This document shows, piece after piece, positions 33,681 to 41,427 of a stretch of 64,000 nucleotides of DNA. The position numbers were made by a program, and so were the translations under genes. Below the pieces are notes generated by a model. It ran no database searches. It saw only the letters and a program-made list of their open reading frames with translations, and had not been told where the DNA came from. Position 1 is the stretch's first letter; every line of letters starts with the position of its first letter. The stretch comes from Alphaproteobacteria bacterium (GTDB lineage Bacteria > Myxococcota_A > UBA796 > GCA-2862545), in assembly GCA_020632885.1 (NCBI GenBank), contig JACKEQ010000018.1, positions 57,194-121,193 on the forward strand, written 5' to 3'.

Positions 33681-34247
33681 ATGTGGGTGCTGTTGTTCGC
33701 GTGCCGGCCCTCCGTCCCGGTGACTCCGCCTCCGACGCCCACCGCGGTCACCCCGCCCATGCCGACCGGCGACACCGGTGGACCCACTGGTGAGTGCCCG
33801 CTGGCGCCGCAGATCAGCTGCAGTCCTGATCCCGGAGTCGGTACCATCGAAGGCCGGGTCGAGCTGCGCACATTGGGGAACACCGTGCCCATCTGTGTGG
33901 CTCCGGCATCGGCTGCCGAGGGATGTGGGCTCTTCCTGGGAGACGCCTGTCCTGGCTCCTTCCAGGAGGCGATCGCGGCTGGGTGGGAGGACCTGGGCGA
34001 GCTCGAGCGGAACGGAATCGTCGTTCTCTGGGCGCAGCGGCGGTTTCCCGTCCAGCCCGTCGAAGGCGACCCCCCGGACCTCGTCGATGCCATCGGTCTC
34101 TTCTACAGTGAGCACGGCCACATCGCCACGCTCGCCTGGCGGGCGGGCAGCATCAGCTATGGACGGGACTACTGTTGCAGCGAGGGCGGGAGCGCCCAGG
34201 GTGCGCTCTGGATGGATGAAGAGCTCTTCCCGTGTTCCGAGCCATGA
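33681..34247 (+). CDS. Cys-rich lipoprotein D of the array
   Basis: A 188-residue product of the A subtype (MWVLLFACRPS, GTIEGRVELRTLG, PICVAPASAAEGCGLFLGDACPG, GRDYCCSEGGSAQGALWMDEELFPC). It follows lipoprotein C directly through the same TGAGCG-ATG junction, but the usual GGAG is absent because the upstream sequence is the end of C; it may depend on translational coupling. Protein-level difference from copy E is small, so duplication was recent. Confidence 0.68.
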   Translation: MWVLLFACRPSVPVTPPPTPTAVTPPMPTGDTGGPTGECPLAPQISCSPDPGVGTIEGRVELRTLGNTVPICVAPASAAEGCGLFLGDACPGSFQEAIAAGWEDLGELERNGIVVLWAQRRFPVQPVEGDPPDLVDAIGLFYSEHGHIATLAWRAGSISYGRDYCCSEGGSAQGALWMDEELFPCSEP

Positions 34248-34312
34248 TACCCGAGCGGTGGCGCGGCGAGCCCGGAGCCTGCGTGGGTTCCGGGCGTTTC
34301 GTCCTGGAGTGA
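34244..34312 (+). pseudogene. 22-codon stump of the HExxH gene, second copy
   Basis: An ATG overlapping the stop of lipoprotein D (ATGA) opens the same 22-codon frame (MIPERWRGEPGACVGSG ending RFVLE), which is closest to the parental C-terminus. It is followed by TGAGCG and the start of lipoprotein E. Confidence 0.7.
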
Positions 34313-34315
34313 GCG

Positions 34316-34882
34316 ATGTGGATGCTGTTGTTCGCGTGCCGCCCCTCCGCCCCGGTGACTCCGCCTCCGACGCCCACCGCGGTCACCCCGCCCATGCCGA
34401 CCGGCGACACCGGTCGGCCGACCGGGCAGTGCCCACTGGAACTCCGGCCAGGTTGTAGTCCCAATCCAGGTATCGGTACTATCGAAGGTCGAGTCGAGCT
34501 GCGCACATTGGGGAACACGGTGCCCATCTGTGTGGCTCCAGCATCGGCTGCCGAGGGATGTGGGCTCTTCCTGGGAGACGACTGTCCGGGCTCCTTCCAG
34601 GAGGCGATCGCGGCTGGGTGGGAGGACCTGGGCGAGCTCGAGCGGAATGGAATCGTCGTGCGCTGGGCGCAGCGGGTGTTTCCCGTCCAGCCCGTCGAAG
34701 GCGATCCCCCGGACCTCGTCGATGCCATCGGCCTCTTCTACAGCGCGCACGGCCATGTCGCCACGCTCGCCTGGCGGGCGGGCGGCATAAGCTATGTGAG
34801 GGAGTACTGCTGCAGCGAGGGCGGGCACGCGCAAGGTGCGCTCTGGATGGATGAAGAGCTCTTTCCGTGTTCCGAGCCATGA
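34316..34882 (+). CDS. Cys-rich lipoprotein E of the array
   Basis: A 188-residue A-subtype product, nearly the same as D over its mature domain but with a changed segment just after the linker (QCPLELRPGCSPNPGIG). The DNA leader is identical to A and B for 95 bases, while D differs at three positions there. It is the last intact copy. GGAG lies six bases before the ATG within the preceding stump. Confidence 0.68.
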   Translation: MWMLLFACRPSAPVTPPPTPTAVTPPMPTGDTGRPTGQCPLELRPGCSPNPGIGTIEGRVELRTLGNTVPICVAPASAAEGCGLFLGDDCPGSFQEAIAAGWEDLGELERNGIVVRWAQRVFPVQPVEGDPPDLVDAIGLFYSAHGHVATLAWRAGGISYVREYCCSEGGHAQGALWMDEELFPCSEP

Positions 34883-34947
34883 GACCCGAGCGGTGGCGCG
34901 GCGAGACCGGAGCCTGCGTGGGTTCCGGGTGTTTCGTCCTGGAGTGA
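34879..34947 (+). pseudogene. 22-codon stump of the HExxH gene, third copy
   Basis: An ATG overlapping the stop of lipoprotein E (ATGA) opens a 22-codon frame (MRPERWRGETGACVGSG ending FVLE), again followed by TGAGCG and a lipoprotein start. Two or three substitutions separate it from the other stumps. Confidence 0.68.
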
Positions 34948-34950
34948 GCG

Positions 34951-35111
34951 ATGTGGATGCTGTTGTTCGCGTGCCGGCCCTCCGCCCCGGTGACTCCGCC
35001 TCCGACGCCCACCCCGGTCACCCCGCCCATGCCGACCGGCGACACCGGTGGACCGACCGGTCAGTGCCAGCTGGCACCGTAGTGGAGCCGCGGTCTCGAT
35101 CCCGGAATCGG
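34951..35111 (+). pseudogene. Decayed lipoprotein F at the end of the array
   Basis: The leader and linker (MWMLLFACRPSAPVTPPPTP...) match the other copies, but the frame stops at 35082. Compared with copy A, a Gln codon CAG has become TAG at the QISCS position. Similarity continues past the stop to GATCCCGGAATCGG (35098-35111) and then ends abruptly, so the copy is both truncated and interrupted. Confidence 0.75.
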
Positions 35112-35213
35112 CCAAGAGGCGCTCCAGGCCCTCCAGCCGTGACGACGACGGCAATCGAGGTTACCCGCCAACGAAGCGACGGTCTGACACAAGCGGTCCG
35201 CTCGCGGTGACCC

Positions 35214-35675
35214 TTGAGCACATCCAGCGCGAGCGCCACGCTCGCCACGTTGGCCGGGATGCTCGACGACCTCGATGGCGTCGAGCAGGACCCGGTCTGG
35301 CATCCCGAAGGGGACGCCCTGTTCCACTCCCTGCAGGTCTGGGCGCTGGCCCGACGTGCGTCCCCGGATCGGGAGCTCTGGGCGGCAGCCCTGCTCCACG
35401 ACGTGGGGAAGGGGCTGCCCGGTGATCACGACGCCACCGGAGCCGCCCTGCTGCGCGGGTTCGTCCCGGATCGCGTCGTGTGGTTGGTGGCCCACCACCT
35501 CGATCTCCTCCGCCAGCCGCGACGCACGCGGAGGAAGCTCCGCGGGACCCGCCGGCTGGCGGATCTGGAGCACCTCCGGCGCTGGGACGTCGGGGGACGC
35601 GACCCGCACGCGTACGTCGTGCCGGTCGTAGAGGCCGTCGAGAGCCTCCGGGAGATCGTGCTCCCCACGCCATGA
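35214..35675 (+). CDS. HD-domain phosphohydrolase-like protein
   Basis: A 153-residue protein from a TTG at 35214; the ATG at 35259 is an alternative start. HSLQVWALARR followed by AAALLHDVGKGLPGDHD gives the H...HD...D pattern of HD metal-dependent phosphohydrolases, and VWLVAHHLDLL resembles the HD region of CCA-adding and related enzymes. The stop overlaps the start of a nucleotidyltransferase gene (ATGA). Lying directly after the lipoprotein array, it may or may not belong to the island. Confidence 0.72.
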   Translation: MSTSSASATLATLAGMLDDLDGVEQDPVWHPEGDALFHSLQVWALARRASPDRELWAAALLHDVGKGLPGDHDATGAALLRGFVPDRVVWLVAHHLDLLRQPRRTRRKLRGTRRLADLEHLRRWDVGGRDPHAYVVPVVEAVESLREIVLPTP

Positions 35676-36268
35676 GGCGCCGTGGGCCCGACCGGGCAGC
35701 CCTGGCCTTCGAGGCGGGGCGCATCCTCCTGGAGGAGGGGGTGCCCGAGTACTACGAGGCGAAGCACCTCGCCGCCGAGCGCCTCACGGGTGGACGCGTC
35801 GAGCGGGTGACGCTGCCGTCCAACCGGGAGATCCGGCACGCCATGCTCGCCATCACGCGCCTCGACAGGGACGCGCGTCTCCGGCACCTCCGTCGGCTCC
35901 GCACCGTGGCCGTCGAGGTCATGGAGGCCCTGCTGCGCTTCGAGCCCCGGCTCATCGGGTCCGTCGCGAAGGGCGACGTGCACGCGGAGTCGGACGTGGA
36001 CCTCCACGTCTTCACCGTGGACCACGGGGCCCTCGAGCTCGCCCTGCTCGCCGCCGGCCACCACGCCGAGCGCCATGAGCGGCCCGTCGTGAAGGACGGC
36101 ACGCTGCGCACTTACGTGCACTACCGGTTCGCCGTGGGTGACGTCCCCGTGGAGCTGTCGGTGTACGCGCCCGCCGAGCTCCTCGTGGTGCCGATCAGCA
36201 GCACGGACGGCAAGCCGATCGACCGTGTGCCGCTCCGCCGAGCACGGTCCCTGCTCGCCGGCACCTGA
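35672..36268 (+). CDS. Minimal nucleotidyltransferase-domain protein
   Basis: A 198-residue protein from the ATG at 35672. A helical N-terminal half is followed by the nucleotidyltransferase motif GSVAKGDVHAESDVDLHVF (G-S, then DxD carboxylates) and later VPVELSVYAPAEL, which could supply the third acidic residue. It is coupled with the HD gene before it. HD plus nucleotidyltransferase is a known partnership within single proteins (GlnD, CCA enzymes), but here the parts are split and small. The substrate is unknown. Confidence 0.72.
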   Translation: MRRRGPDRAALAFEAGRILLEEGVPEYYEAKHLAAERLTGGRVERVTLPSNREIRHAMLAITRLDRDARLRHLRRLRTVAVEVMEALLRFEPRLIGSVAKGDVHAESDVDLHVFTVDHGALELALLAAGHHAERHERPVVKDGTLRTYVHYRFAVGDVPVELSVYAPAELLVVPISSTDGKPIDRVPLRRARSLLAGT

Positions 36269-36271
36269 GGC

Positions 36272-38011
36272 TCACGCGGGACGCAGGTGCAGCGCGACCT
36301 CGAACCCGCCCTCGGGATGGTTCCGGGCCTGCACCGTGCCCCCCATGTGCTGCACGAGCCCACGCACCAACGACAGCCCGATGCCCGTGCCCTTCGTGGT
36401 GCGGGTGAGCTCCCGCTCGCCCCGGTAGAACGGGTCGAAGATCTGGCCGAGCTGGCTGCGTGGGACCCCCGGCCCCCCGTCGCGCACCACGAGGCGCACG
36501 CCGGGACCCTCGGGCTCCGCGACCACACGCACCGTGCCCGGACCACCGAACTTCACGGCGTTGTCGACGAGGTTCATCACGACCTGCACGAGCGCGTCCG
36601 GGTCGACGAGCACGGGCGGCAGCGCGTCCGGGACCTCGACCACGAGCTCCACGCCCTGCTGGGACGCGTGGGGACGCAGCATGGCCACGGCCTCCTCGAG
36701 GGACGGTCGCACATCGCCGGCCACCGGTGCCGGGCGCGGCCCACGGCGCTCCAGGCGCGAGAGCTCGAGCACGTTGTCGATGAGGCGGGTCAGCCGCTCG
36801 GACTCCGCCGTGATGGTCGCGTGGTACACGCGCTGCCGTTCGGGGTCGGGCACCATGCCGTCCCGGAGCATCTCGGCATACATCCGGATGCTCGTCAGCG
36901 GGGTCTTGAGCTCGTGGGTCACCGCGGCCACGAAGTCCGACCGCCGTCTGGCGTACACCAGCTCCGACCGCACCGCCCACGCCAGCGCGAGCCCCACGAG
37001 GGCCAGCAGGCCGATCAGCCCGGCAGCGAGCACCCCGAGCAGGCTGGTCTCCGCGCTCGCCACGCCCGGGATGCGGTCCATGCCGACCTCGAGCGTGATG
37101 GACTCGAAGGGCGGCGCGAGGCGGTGGGCGTACGTCCAGCGACCCGCCGGTGGGGTGCCGTCCCACGCGAGCCGCACGTGGTCCTCGAGCCCCGCCGCGT
37201 CGATCACGCGCTCCCGGAGCGTCGTGCCCAGCCGGTCGACGTCGATGACCAGCCCCTGCACGAGGGTCTCCCCGCGCAGCCCGACCTTCCGGTAGAGCAC
37301 GAGGTCGTTCGCGCGTCGCTGGCCCACGAGCGGCGACACCCGGACGTCCTGCTCGTCGAGGGCCGCGGGCACCTGGACGTTCAGCTCGGTGCCCTTGTTG
37401 TAGACGTCCAGGGCGTTCTGCTGCGTGCGGAGCTCCACGGGCGCGCGACCCTGACGGCGCGACGAGCCCAGGTTGGTGAGCTTGGAGAGCGACCCCACGG
37501 GCTCCTGCGCGGGCACGGGCCTGGGGGAGGGGAGGTAGCTCCCCTCGTTGGTGGCGGGCAGCACCTGGGACACCGAGCCCAGCAGGCGCTCCAGCTCGCC
37601 CCCGGCGGTCGGTGCGGGCGTCCAGCCCTCGGCGACCGCGAGGCCCTGCTCGTTGTCGCGCAGGAACAGCGGGGACGTGATCGTGCCGTCCGCGTCGCGC
37701 TGGAAGTAGCCCTCGATCATCGGGTCGGGCGGGGTCTCGGTGAGCGGGCTGCGCACGAGGGTCCCGAGGCGGGTGTTCTGCTCGGGCAGGTAGTACGCAC
37801 GGTACTCGAGGAACGAGCGCGACTCCTCCCGGGCCACGAGGTCGGAGAGCTCGGCCTCCATGGCGTCCACGAGGCGCTCGGCGACCTCGCGATGCCGCGC
37901 GGCCTCGGCGCGTGACGCGCCCATGACCGCCCAGGCCGCCAGCCCCAGGGTGCCGGAGAGCACGAGGCCCGCCAGCACGGCCGCGAGCAGCGGGAGCCTC
38001 AGCCGCCGCAC
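36272..38011 (-). CDS. Membrane sensor histidine kinase
   Basis: A 579-residue protein from the GTG at 38011, which overlaps the regulator gene by 13 bases. An N-terminal membrane helix (LPLLAAVLAGLVLSGTLGLAAW), a periplasmic region of about 270 residues, and a second helix (LLGVLAAGLIGLLALVGLALAW) precede the kinase core. H-box: FVAAVTHELKTPLTSIRMYAEML; N-box: NLVDNAVKFGG; G-boxes: DGGPGVP and GTGIGLSLVRGLVQHMGG. It should phosphorylate the OmpR-type regulator encoded just upstream. The signal is unknown. Confidence 0.92.
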   Translation of the reverse strand: MRRLRLPLLAAVLAGLVLSGTLGLAAWAVMGASRAEAARHREVAERLVDAMEAELSDLVAREESRSFLEYRAYYLPEQNTRLGTLVRSPLTETPPDPMIEGYFQRDADGTITSPLFLRDNEQGLAVAEGWTPAPTAGGELERLLGSVSQVLPATNEGSYLPSPRPVPAQEPVGSLSKLTNLGSSRRQGRAPVELRTQQNALDVYNKGTELNVQVPAALDEQDVRVSPLVGQRRANDLVLYRKVGLRGETLVQGLVIDVDRLGTTLRERVIDAAGLEDHVRLAWDGTPPAGRWTYAHRLAPPFESITLEVGMDRIPGVASAETSLLGVLAAGLIGLLALVGLALAWAVRSELVYARRRSDFVAAVTHELKTPLTSIRMYAEMLRDGMVPDPERQRVYHATITAESERLTRLIDNVLELSRLERRGPRPAPVAGDVRPSLEEAVAMLRPHASQQGVELVVEVPDALPPVLVDPDALVQVVMNLVDNAVKFGGPGTVRVVAEPEGPGVRLVVRDGGPGVPRSQLGQIFDPFYRGERELTRTTKGTGIGLSLVRGLVQHMGGTVQARNHPEGGFEVALHLRPA

Positions 38012-38676
38012 CGGTACCCCACGCCCCGCACGGTCTCGATGACCTCGGCGGGGTCGACGTCCGCGAGCCGACGGCGGAGCTTGACCACGGCCATGTCGAC
38101 GCACCGGGTCTCGACGCGGTCGACCCGAGCGTACCCCCAGACCTCCTTGAGCAGCTCCTCCCGCGAGATCGGCCGTCCCGGCTGGCTCGCGAGGTAGGCG
38201 AGCAGCTCGACGTCCCGCGTGGACAGCTCGGTGCTGCCCTGGGACCCCTCGGCCGTGAGCCGGTCGGGGTCCACCTCGATGCCCGCGATGCGGAAGCGCC
38301 GCACGACCGAGCCTGAGCGGCGCAGGAGGGCCTGGACCCGCGCCATGAGCTGGGCCACCGAGAACGGCTTGGTGACGTAGTCGTCGGCACCGACCTCGAA
38401 GCCGCGGAGCACGTCGGACTCGGCACCCTTGGCCGTGAGCATCAGGATGGCCTGCGCGGGACGGGCCTCCCGGAGGCGCTCGCACACGGTGAACCCGTCC
38501 AGGCCGGGCATCATCACGTCCAGGAGCACCAGCCCGAACTCCCCGCCGAGCGCGAGGTCCAGCCCGGCGCGCCCGTCCGCCGCGCCCACGGGGTCGAGCC
38601 CGTGGTACGCGAGCACGTCGCACAGGCCCATCCGGATGGCGGCCTCGTCCTCCACGACCAGCACCTTCGTCTTCAT
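37999..38676 (-). CDS. OmpR/PhoB-family response regulator
   Basis: A 225-residue protein from the ATG at 38676 behind GGAGG. The receiver domain has the acidic pair D10-E11, phosphoacceptor D53 (LLDVMMPG), and the Thr/Lys switch residues in LTAKG and VTKPF. The C-terminal winged helix reads STRDVELLAYLASQPGRPISREELLKEVW and VDMAVVKLRRRLAD. Three GTAARCG-type boxes stand in the gap to the divergent VWA gene and are candidate binding sites. Confidence 0.93.
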   Translation of the reverse strand: MKTKVLVVEDEAAIRMGLCDVLAYHGLDPVGAADGRAGLDLALGGEFGLVLLDVMMPGLDGFTVCERLREARPAQAILMLTAKGAESDVLRGFEVGADDYVTKPFSVAQLMARVQALLRRSGSVVRRFRIAGIEVDPDRLTAEGSQGSTELSTRDVELLAYLASQPGRPISREELLKEVWGYARVDRVETRCVDMAVVKLRRRLADVDPAEVIETVRGVGYRCGG

Positions 38677-38710
38677 GCGGCCAACCTCCCACGTCTCGGG
38701 GTCCGCGTCC

Positions 38711-38747
38711 GTAAACGCACTGTAAGCGGACGCTCGTCCCCGCTTAC
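38711..38747. promoter_or_regulatory. Candidate binding boxes for the OmpR-type regulator
   Basis: GTAAACGC (38711-38718) and GTAAGCGG (38722-38729) are direct repeats offset by 11 bases. CCGCTTAC (38740-38747) is an inverted copy of the second. Direct repeats with about one-helical-turn spacing are the usual target of OmpR/PhoB regulators. They lie between the regulator gene and the divergent VWA gene, so both could be controlled. Confidence 0.5.
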
Positions 38748-38813
38748 GGAACGGTTGCCGTGAGCGCGCGATCGGCGGCGTAGGAACAGGGTGTCTCGAC
38801 AAGGAGTTGCCCC

Positions 38814-40235
38814 ATGCGTCCCTACCTCACCCCGATGCTCGCCGTGTCCGCCCTGCTCGCCGCCCTCGTGGCCCCGCGGCTGCTCGCGGCCTCCACCGCC
38901 GTCCCAGCCGCACCGCCAGAGACCCCGGCCGACCCGGAGGCTCCGGCCGACCCGTCCACGCCGATCCTGGCGAGCGACGCTCCGCAGCTGCACGTGCGGC
39001 TCGATCGGTCGGCTGCCCTGGCCGGTGACGTCGTGCGGGCCGAGCTCACCCTCGTGGCCCCGGAGGTCACCGACGAGGCGCCCGCCCTGCCCACCGACGT
39101 CGTGCTCGTCGTGGACCGCTCGGGCTCCATGAACGGCGGGAAGATCGCCGAGGCCCGCAGCGCCGCCGAGAGCCTGATCGGGGCCCTGGGCCCGGACGAC
39201 CGTGTGTCCCTGGTCTCCTTCGCCTCCGACGTCACCGTGGATCTCGCGCTCTCGCCCGTGGGGCCTGCGTCCTACACGAGCGTGCGGCGCCTCCGGTCCG
39301 GCGGGGGCACCGAGCTCCAGGCGGGCATCGATGTGGGGCTCTCGCAGATCCAGGAGCCCACCCCGGGTCGCAACCGCCGGGTCATCGTGCTCACGGACGG
39401 CCGCCCGAACACGCAGGCGGGCGTGGTGGAGCGCGGCCAGCGCGCCGCGACCCTCGAGGCCCCGCTCACGACCGTCGGCATCGGGACGGACTACGATCCC
39501 GTGCTCCTGCAGCAGCTCGCGGACGCCGGCACGGGCAACCACTACTGGGCGAGCCCCGGGAGCCCGCTGGACGCCGTGTTCGCCGCGGAGTTCCAGAGCT
39601 CGCGCACCGCGGTCACCCGCACCACCGCGCTGTCCTGGCGGGGTCCGGACGGCGTGCAGGTCGTGGACTGGGGCGGTCTGCCCTCGGACGGCGCGTCGGT
39701 GGCCCTCGGGCAGCTCTTCGCGGGCCAGCGCCGCTCGGTCTGGGTGACGCTCCGGGTGGACCCCGCGTCCTCGGGCGACCTGGATCTCGGGCGCTTCGAG
39801 CTCACCTGGACCGGCAGGGACGGGCTCCCTGGCGCCCAGGTCGCTGCGGCCGGGTCGGTGGGCGTGACCCGCGACACCCGCGTGGTCGCCCAGAACGTGG
39901 ACAAGGAGGGCTGGTCGAAGAGCGTGGTGAACGACGAGTACAACAAGGTGCTCTCGAAGGTCACGGCCGCCGTGGGCCGTGGGGACCGGCAGGCCGCCGT
40001 CGACGAGCTGTCTGCCTACCAGGCCCGGAACTTCGCCATGAACGAGGTGGTGCAGTCCGCGGCGGTCACCGACAACCTCGCGGAGGCGGCGCGGCTCCAG
40101 CAGCAGGTCGAGCAGGGCACCGTGGAGCGCAGCGGCCTCGTGGACCTCTCGACCCGCGCCTACCAGGGTCGCCGCAACGGCGCCTCTGCCGGGAGCTTCG
40201 GGTCGTACGGGTCGGTGAGGCCCCGTCCGCGATGA
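38814..40235 (+). CDS. Exported von Willebrand factor type A domain protein
   Basis: A 473-residue product from the ATG at 38814, preceded by AAGGAG. A signal peptide (MLAVSALLAALVAPRLLAAS) and a Pro-rich stretch lead to a VWA domain with the metal site D101-x-S103-x-S105 (VVDRSGSMNG), TELQAGID and VLTDGRPNTQAG. A C-terminal beta region and a Gln/Ala-rich helical tail follow. It binds a divalent ion and probably a protein ligand. It is divergent from the two-component pair with shared candidate operator boxes. Confidence 0.85.
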   Translation: MRPYLTPMLAVSALLAALVAPRLLAASTAVPAAPPETPADPEAPADPSTPILASDAPQLHVRLDRSAALAGDVVRAELTLVAPEVTDEAPALPTDVVLVVDRSGSMNGGKIAEARSAAESLIGALGPDDRVSLVSFASDVTVDLALSPVGPASYTSVRRLRSGGGTELQAGIDVGLSQIQEPTPGRNRRVIVLTDGRPNTQAGVVERGQRAATLEAPLTTVGIGTDYDPVLLQQLADAGTGNHYWASPGSPLDAVFAAEFQSSRTAVTRTTALSWRGPDGVQVVDWGGLPSDGASVALGQLFAGQRRSVWVTLRVDPASSGDLDLGRFELTWTGRDGLPGAQVAAAGSVGVTRDTRVVAQNVDKEGWSKSVVNDEYNKVLSKVTAAVGRGDRQAAVDELSAYQARNFAMNEVVQSAAVTDNLAEAARLQQQVEQGTVERSGLVDLSTRAYQGRRNGASAGSFGSYGSVRPRPR

Positions 40236-40239
40236 GAGC

Positions 40240-40782
40240 TCACCGTCGACGGCGGAGGGCGAGGGGGGCCAGCATCCCGAGGGCCCCGAGGGCGAAGGGG
40301 GCGGGTAGCGTCGAGCACCCGCCGCTCTTCGGCTCTACCGGGGCCGTCGTGGGCTCCGCGACCGCGGGTACGGCCTCGAGGCGACACGGCCCGGTGGCGA
40401 GCCGGAAGGTCTCGACGAAGGCGTCGGGGCCGCCCTCCGGGACCTCGGACACCCGGTTCATCGATCCCTCGCACCTCTCGCCGTTGGCCGCCATCCACGC
40501 CTCTGCGGCGTCGCCCTCGAGCTGCGCGGCCTCTGCGAGCTTCGCGCGCGGCACGAGCCAGAAGGCGGGCGTGCCGCCGACCCGGCGGCCGAACTGGAGC
40601 CCCATGGGCCCGATCACGCCGACCTCGGACGTGGGTGCGCCGTTGGAGTCGCTCCAGGGGAACACCACGACGGCGGGGTCGCGGTCGGCCGTCATGCCCT
40701 CCACCTTCGCGATGTAGGGCACGCGCTTGATGCCGGGTGGTGGCGGCACGTCGGCGTGGGCGGCGAGGGCGAGCAGCAGCAT
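40240..40782 (-). CDS. Secreted protein with MYXO-CTERM-like sorting tail
   Basis: A 180-residue product from the ATG at 40782 behind AGGAGGT. The leader MLLLALAAHA precedes DVPPPPG. The mature part is of unknown fold. The C-terminus reads SGGCSTLPAPFALGALGMLAPLALRRRR: a Cys, a hydrophobic helix and four Arg, the tripartite MYXO-CTERM pattern of surface-sorted Myxococcota proteins. It should be processed and anchored at the cell surface. Confidence 0.72.
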   Translation of the reverse strand: MLLLALAAHADVPPPPGIKRVPYIAKVEGMTADRDPAVVVFPWSDSNGAPTSEVGVIGPMGLQFGRRVGGTPAFWLVPRAKLAEAAQLEGDAAEAWMAANGERCEGSMNRVSEVPEGGPDAFVETFRLATGPCRLEAVPAVAEPTTAPVEPKSGGCSTLPAPFALGALGMLAPLALRRRR

Positions 40783-40801
40783 GGGGACCTCCTGGTGCAG
40801 C

Positions 40802-41050
40802 CTACTCCCAGAGGGCGTGCAGGCAGCCGTCCTCGTTCTCGGGATCCATACAGGTGGCGAGGTCCTCGCCGCCGCACCACGGGCAGAACCGCCACTCCCG
40901 CTGGGGCCACTCGCTGTCCGGGATCTCGCCGACCTCGAAGCCCTCCGCACCCGCGAACGTCTCCACGAGCTTGCCCAGGGACATGTGCGGGTTGCCCCGC
41001 CACATCACGTAGAGCCCGCCCACGACGCCTTCCTTGGTGGTCGACATCAT
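40802..41050 (-). CDS. Small unknown protein with CPWC motif
   Basis: An 82-residue product; the ATG at 41050 overlaps the previous stop (ATGA), and a second ATG follows immediately. It has no signal peptide. The C-terminal part, EWRFCPWCGGEDLATCMDPENEDGC, contains four Cys in a spacing that could bind zinc or be redox active. Family not recognised. It is coupled with the lipoprotein gene upstream. Confidence 0.5.
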   Translation of the reverse strand: MMSTTKEGVVGGLYVMWRGNPHMSLGKLVETFAGAEGFEVGEIPDSEWPQREWRFCPWCGGEDLATCMDPENEDGCLHALWE

Positions 41051-41367
41051 GGGAGCACGAACACGGCGGGCTCCTCGACGGGCTCGCCGGCGAGGGCCAC
41101 GATGCGGGAGAACGTGGCGATGACGTTGGCGCTGGAGTCGAGCAGGGCGAGCTCCGCGCGGTGCTGGCCGTCCGGGAGGCCCGTGAGGGTGCCCGACCCG
41201 TCGGCGCAGGACCAGACCTCGTAGGCCACGGGAAGGCTCACCTCGACCTCCGAGCCGTCGGGGCACGGGACCGCCGTGCTGCCGTCCAGCACGGTCCACT
41301 GGAAGGTCAGCGACGTGCCGTCCCCTCCGCATCCCGCGAGCAACGAACCCAGGACCACCCAGCGCAT
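41047..41367 (-). CDS. Small lipoprotein, unknown function
   Basis: A 106-residue product from the ATG at 41367, behind GGGAGGTGGG. The leader MRWVVLGSLLAGC is a typical lipoprotein signal. The mature part looks like a single small beta-sandwich (LTFQWTVLDGSTAVPCPDG, YEVWSCADGSGTLTGLPDG, HRAELALLDSSANVIATF) with two Cys, resembling a carboxypeptidase-regulatory or transthyretin-like fold. Confidence 0.6.
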   Translation of the reverse strand: MRWVVLGSLLAGCGGDGTSLTFQWTVLDGSTAVPCPDGSEVEVSLPVAYEVWSCADGSGTLTGLPDGQHRAELALLDSSANVIATFSRIVALAGEPVEEPAVFVLP

Positions 41368-41406
41368 CCCACCTCCCTCTGGGCGCAGCATGCCACATCG
41401 CCCGTG

Positions 41407-41412
41407 TAGGAT
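41407..41412 (+). promoter_or_regulatory. Candidate -10 element TAGGAT
   Basis: TAGGAT stands 15 bases before the ATG at 41428, with GGGGGAGGA between. The same hexamer precedes the genes at 59184 and 50105 (minus strand). Confidence 0.4.
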
Positions 41413-41427
41413 GGGGGAGGAGACAGC

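Larger units (their letters stand above)
31280..35111 (+). repeat. Tandem array of lipoprotein/HExxH-tail repeat units
   Basis: Each unit contains the end of the HExxH gene (63 bases in the parent, 31280-31342), the junction TGAGCG-ATG, and a lipoprotein gene. The junction and lipoprotein leader recur at 31343, 31987, 33681, 34316 and 34951. The first 95 bases of the leader are identical at 31343, 31987 and 34316. The 68-base spacers 31919-31986, 34248-34315 and 34883-34950 are near-identical copies of the HExxH gene's 3' tail. The pattern shows repeated unequal recombination within the locus. Confidence 0.85.

Noticed and set aside
29170..35213. Prophage or transposon as the carrier of the array
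   Set aside because: No integrase, transposase, structural gene, terminal repeat or tRNA was found; mobility is suggested only by composition and internal duplication.
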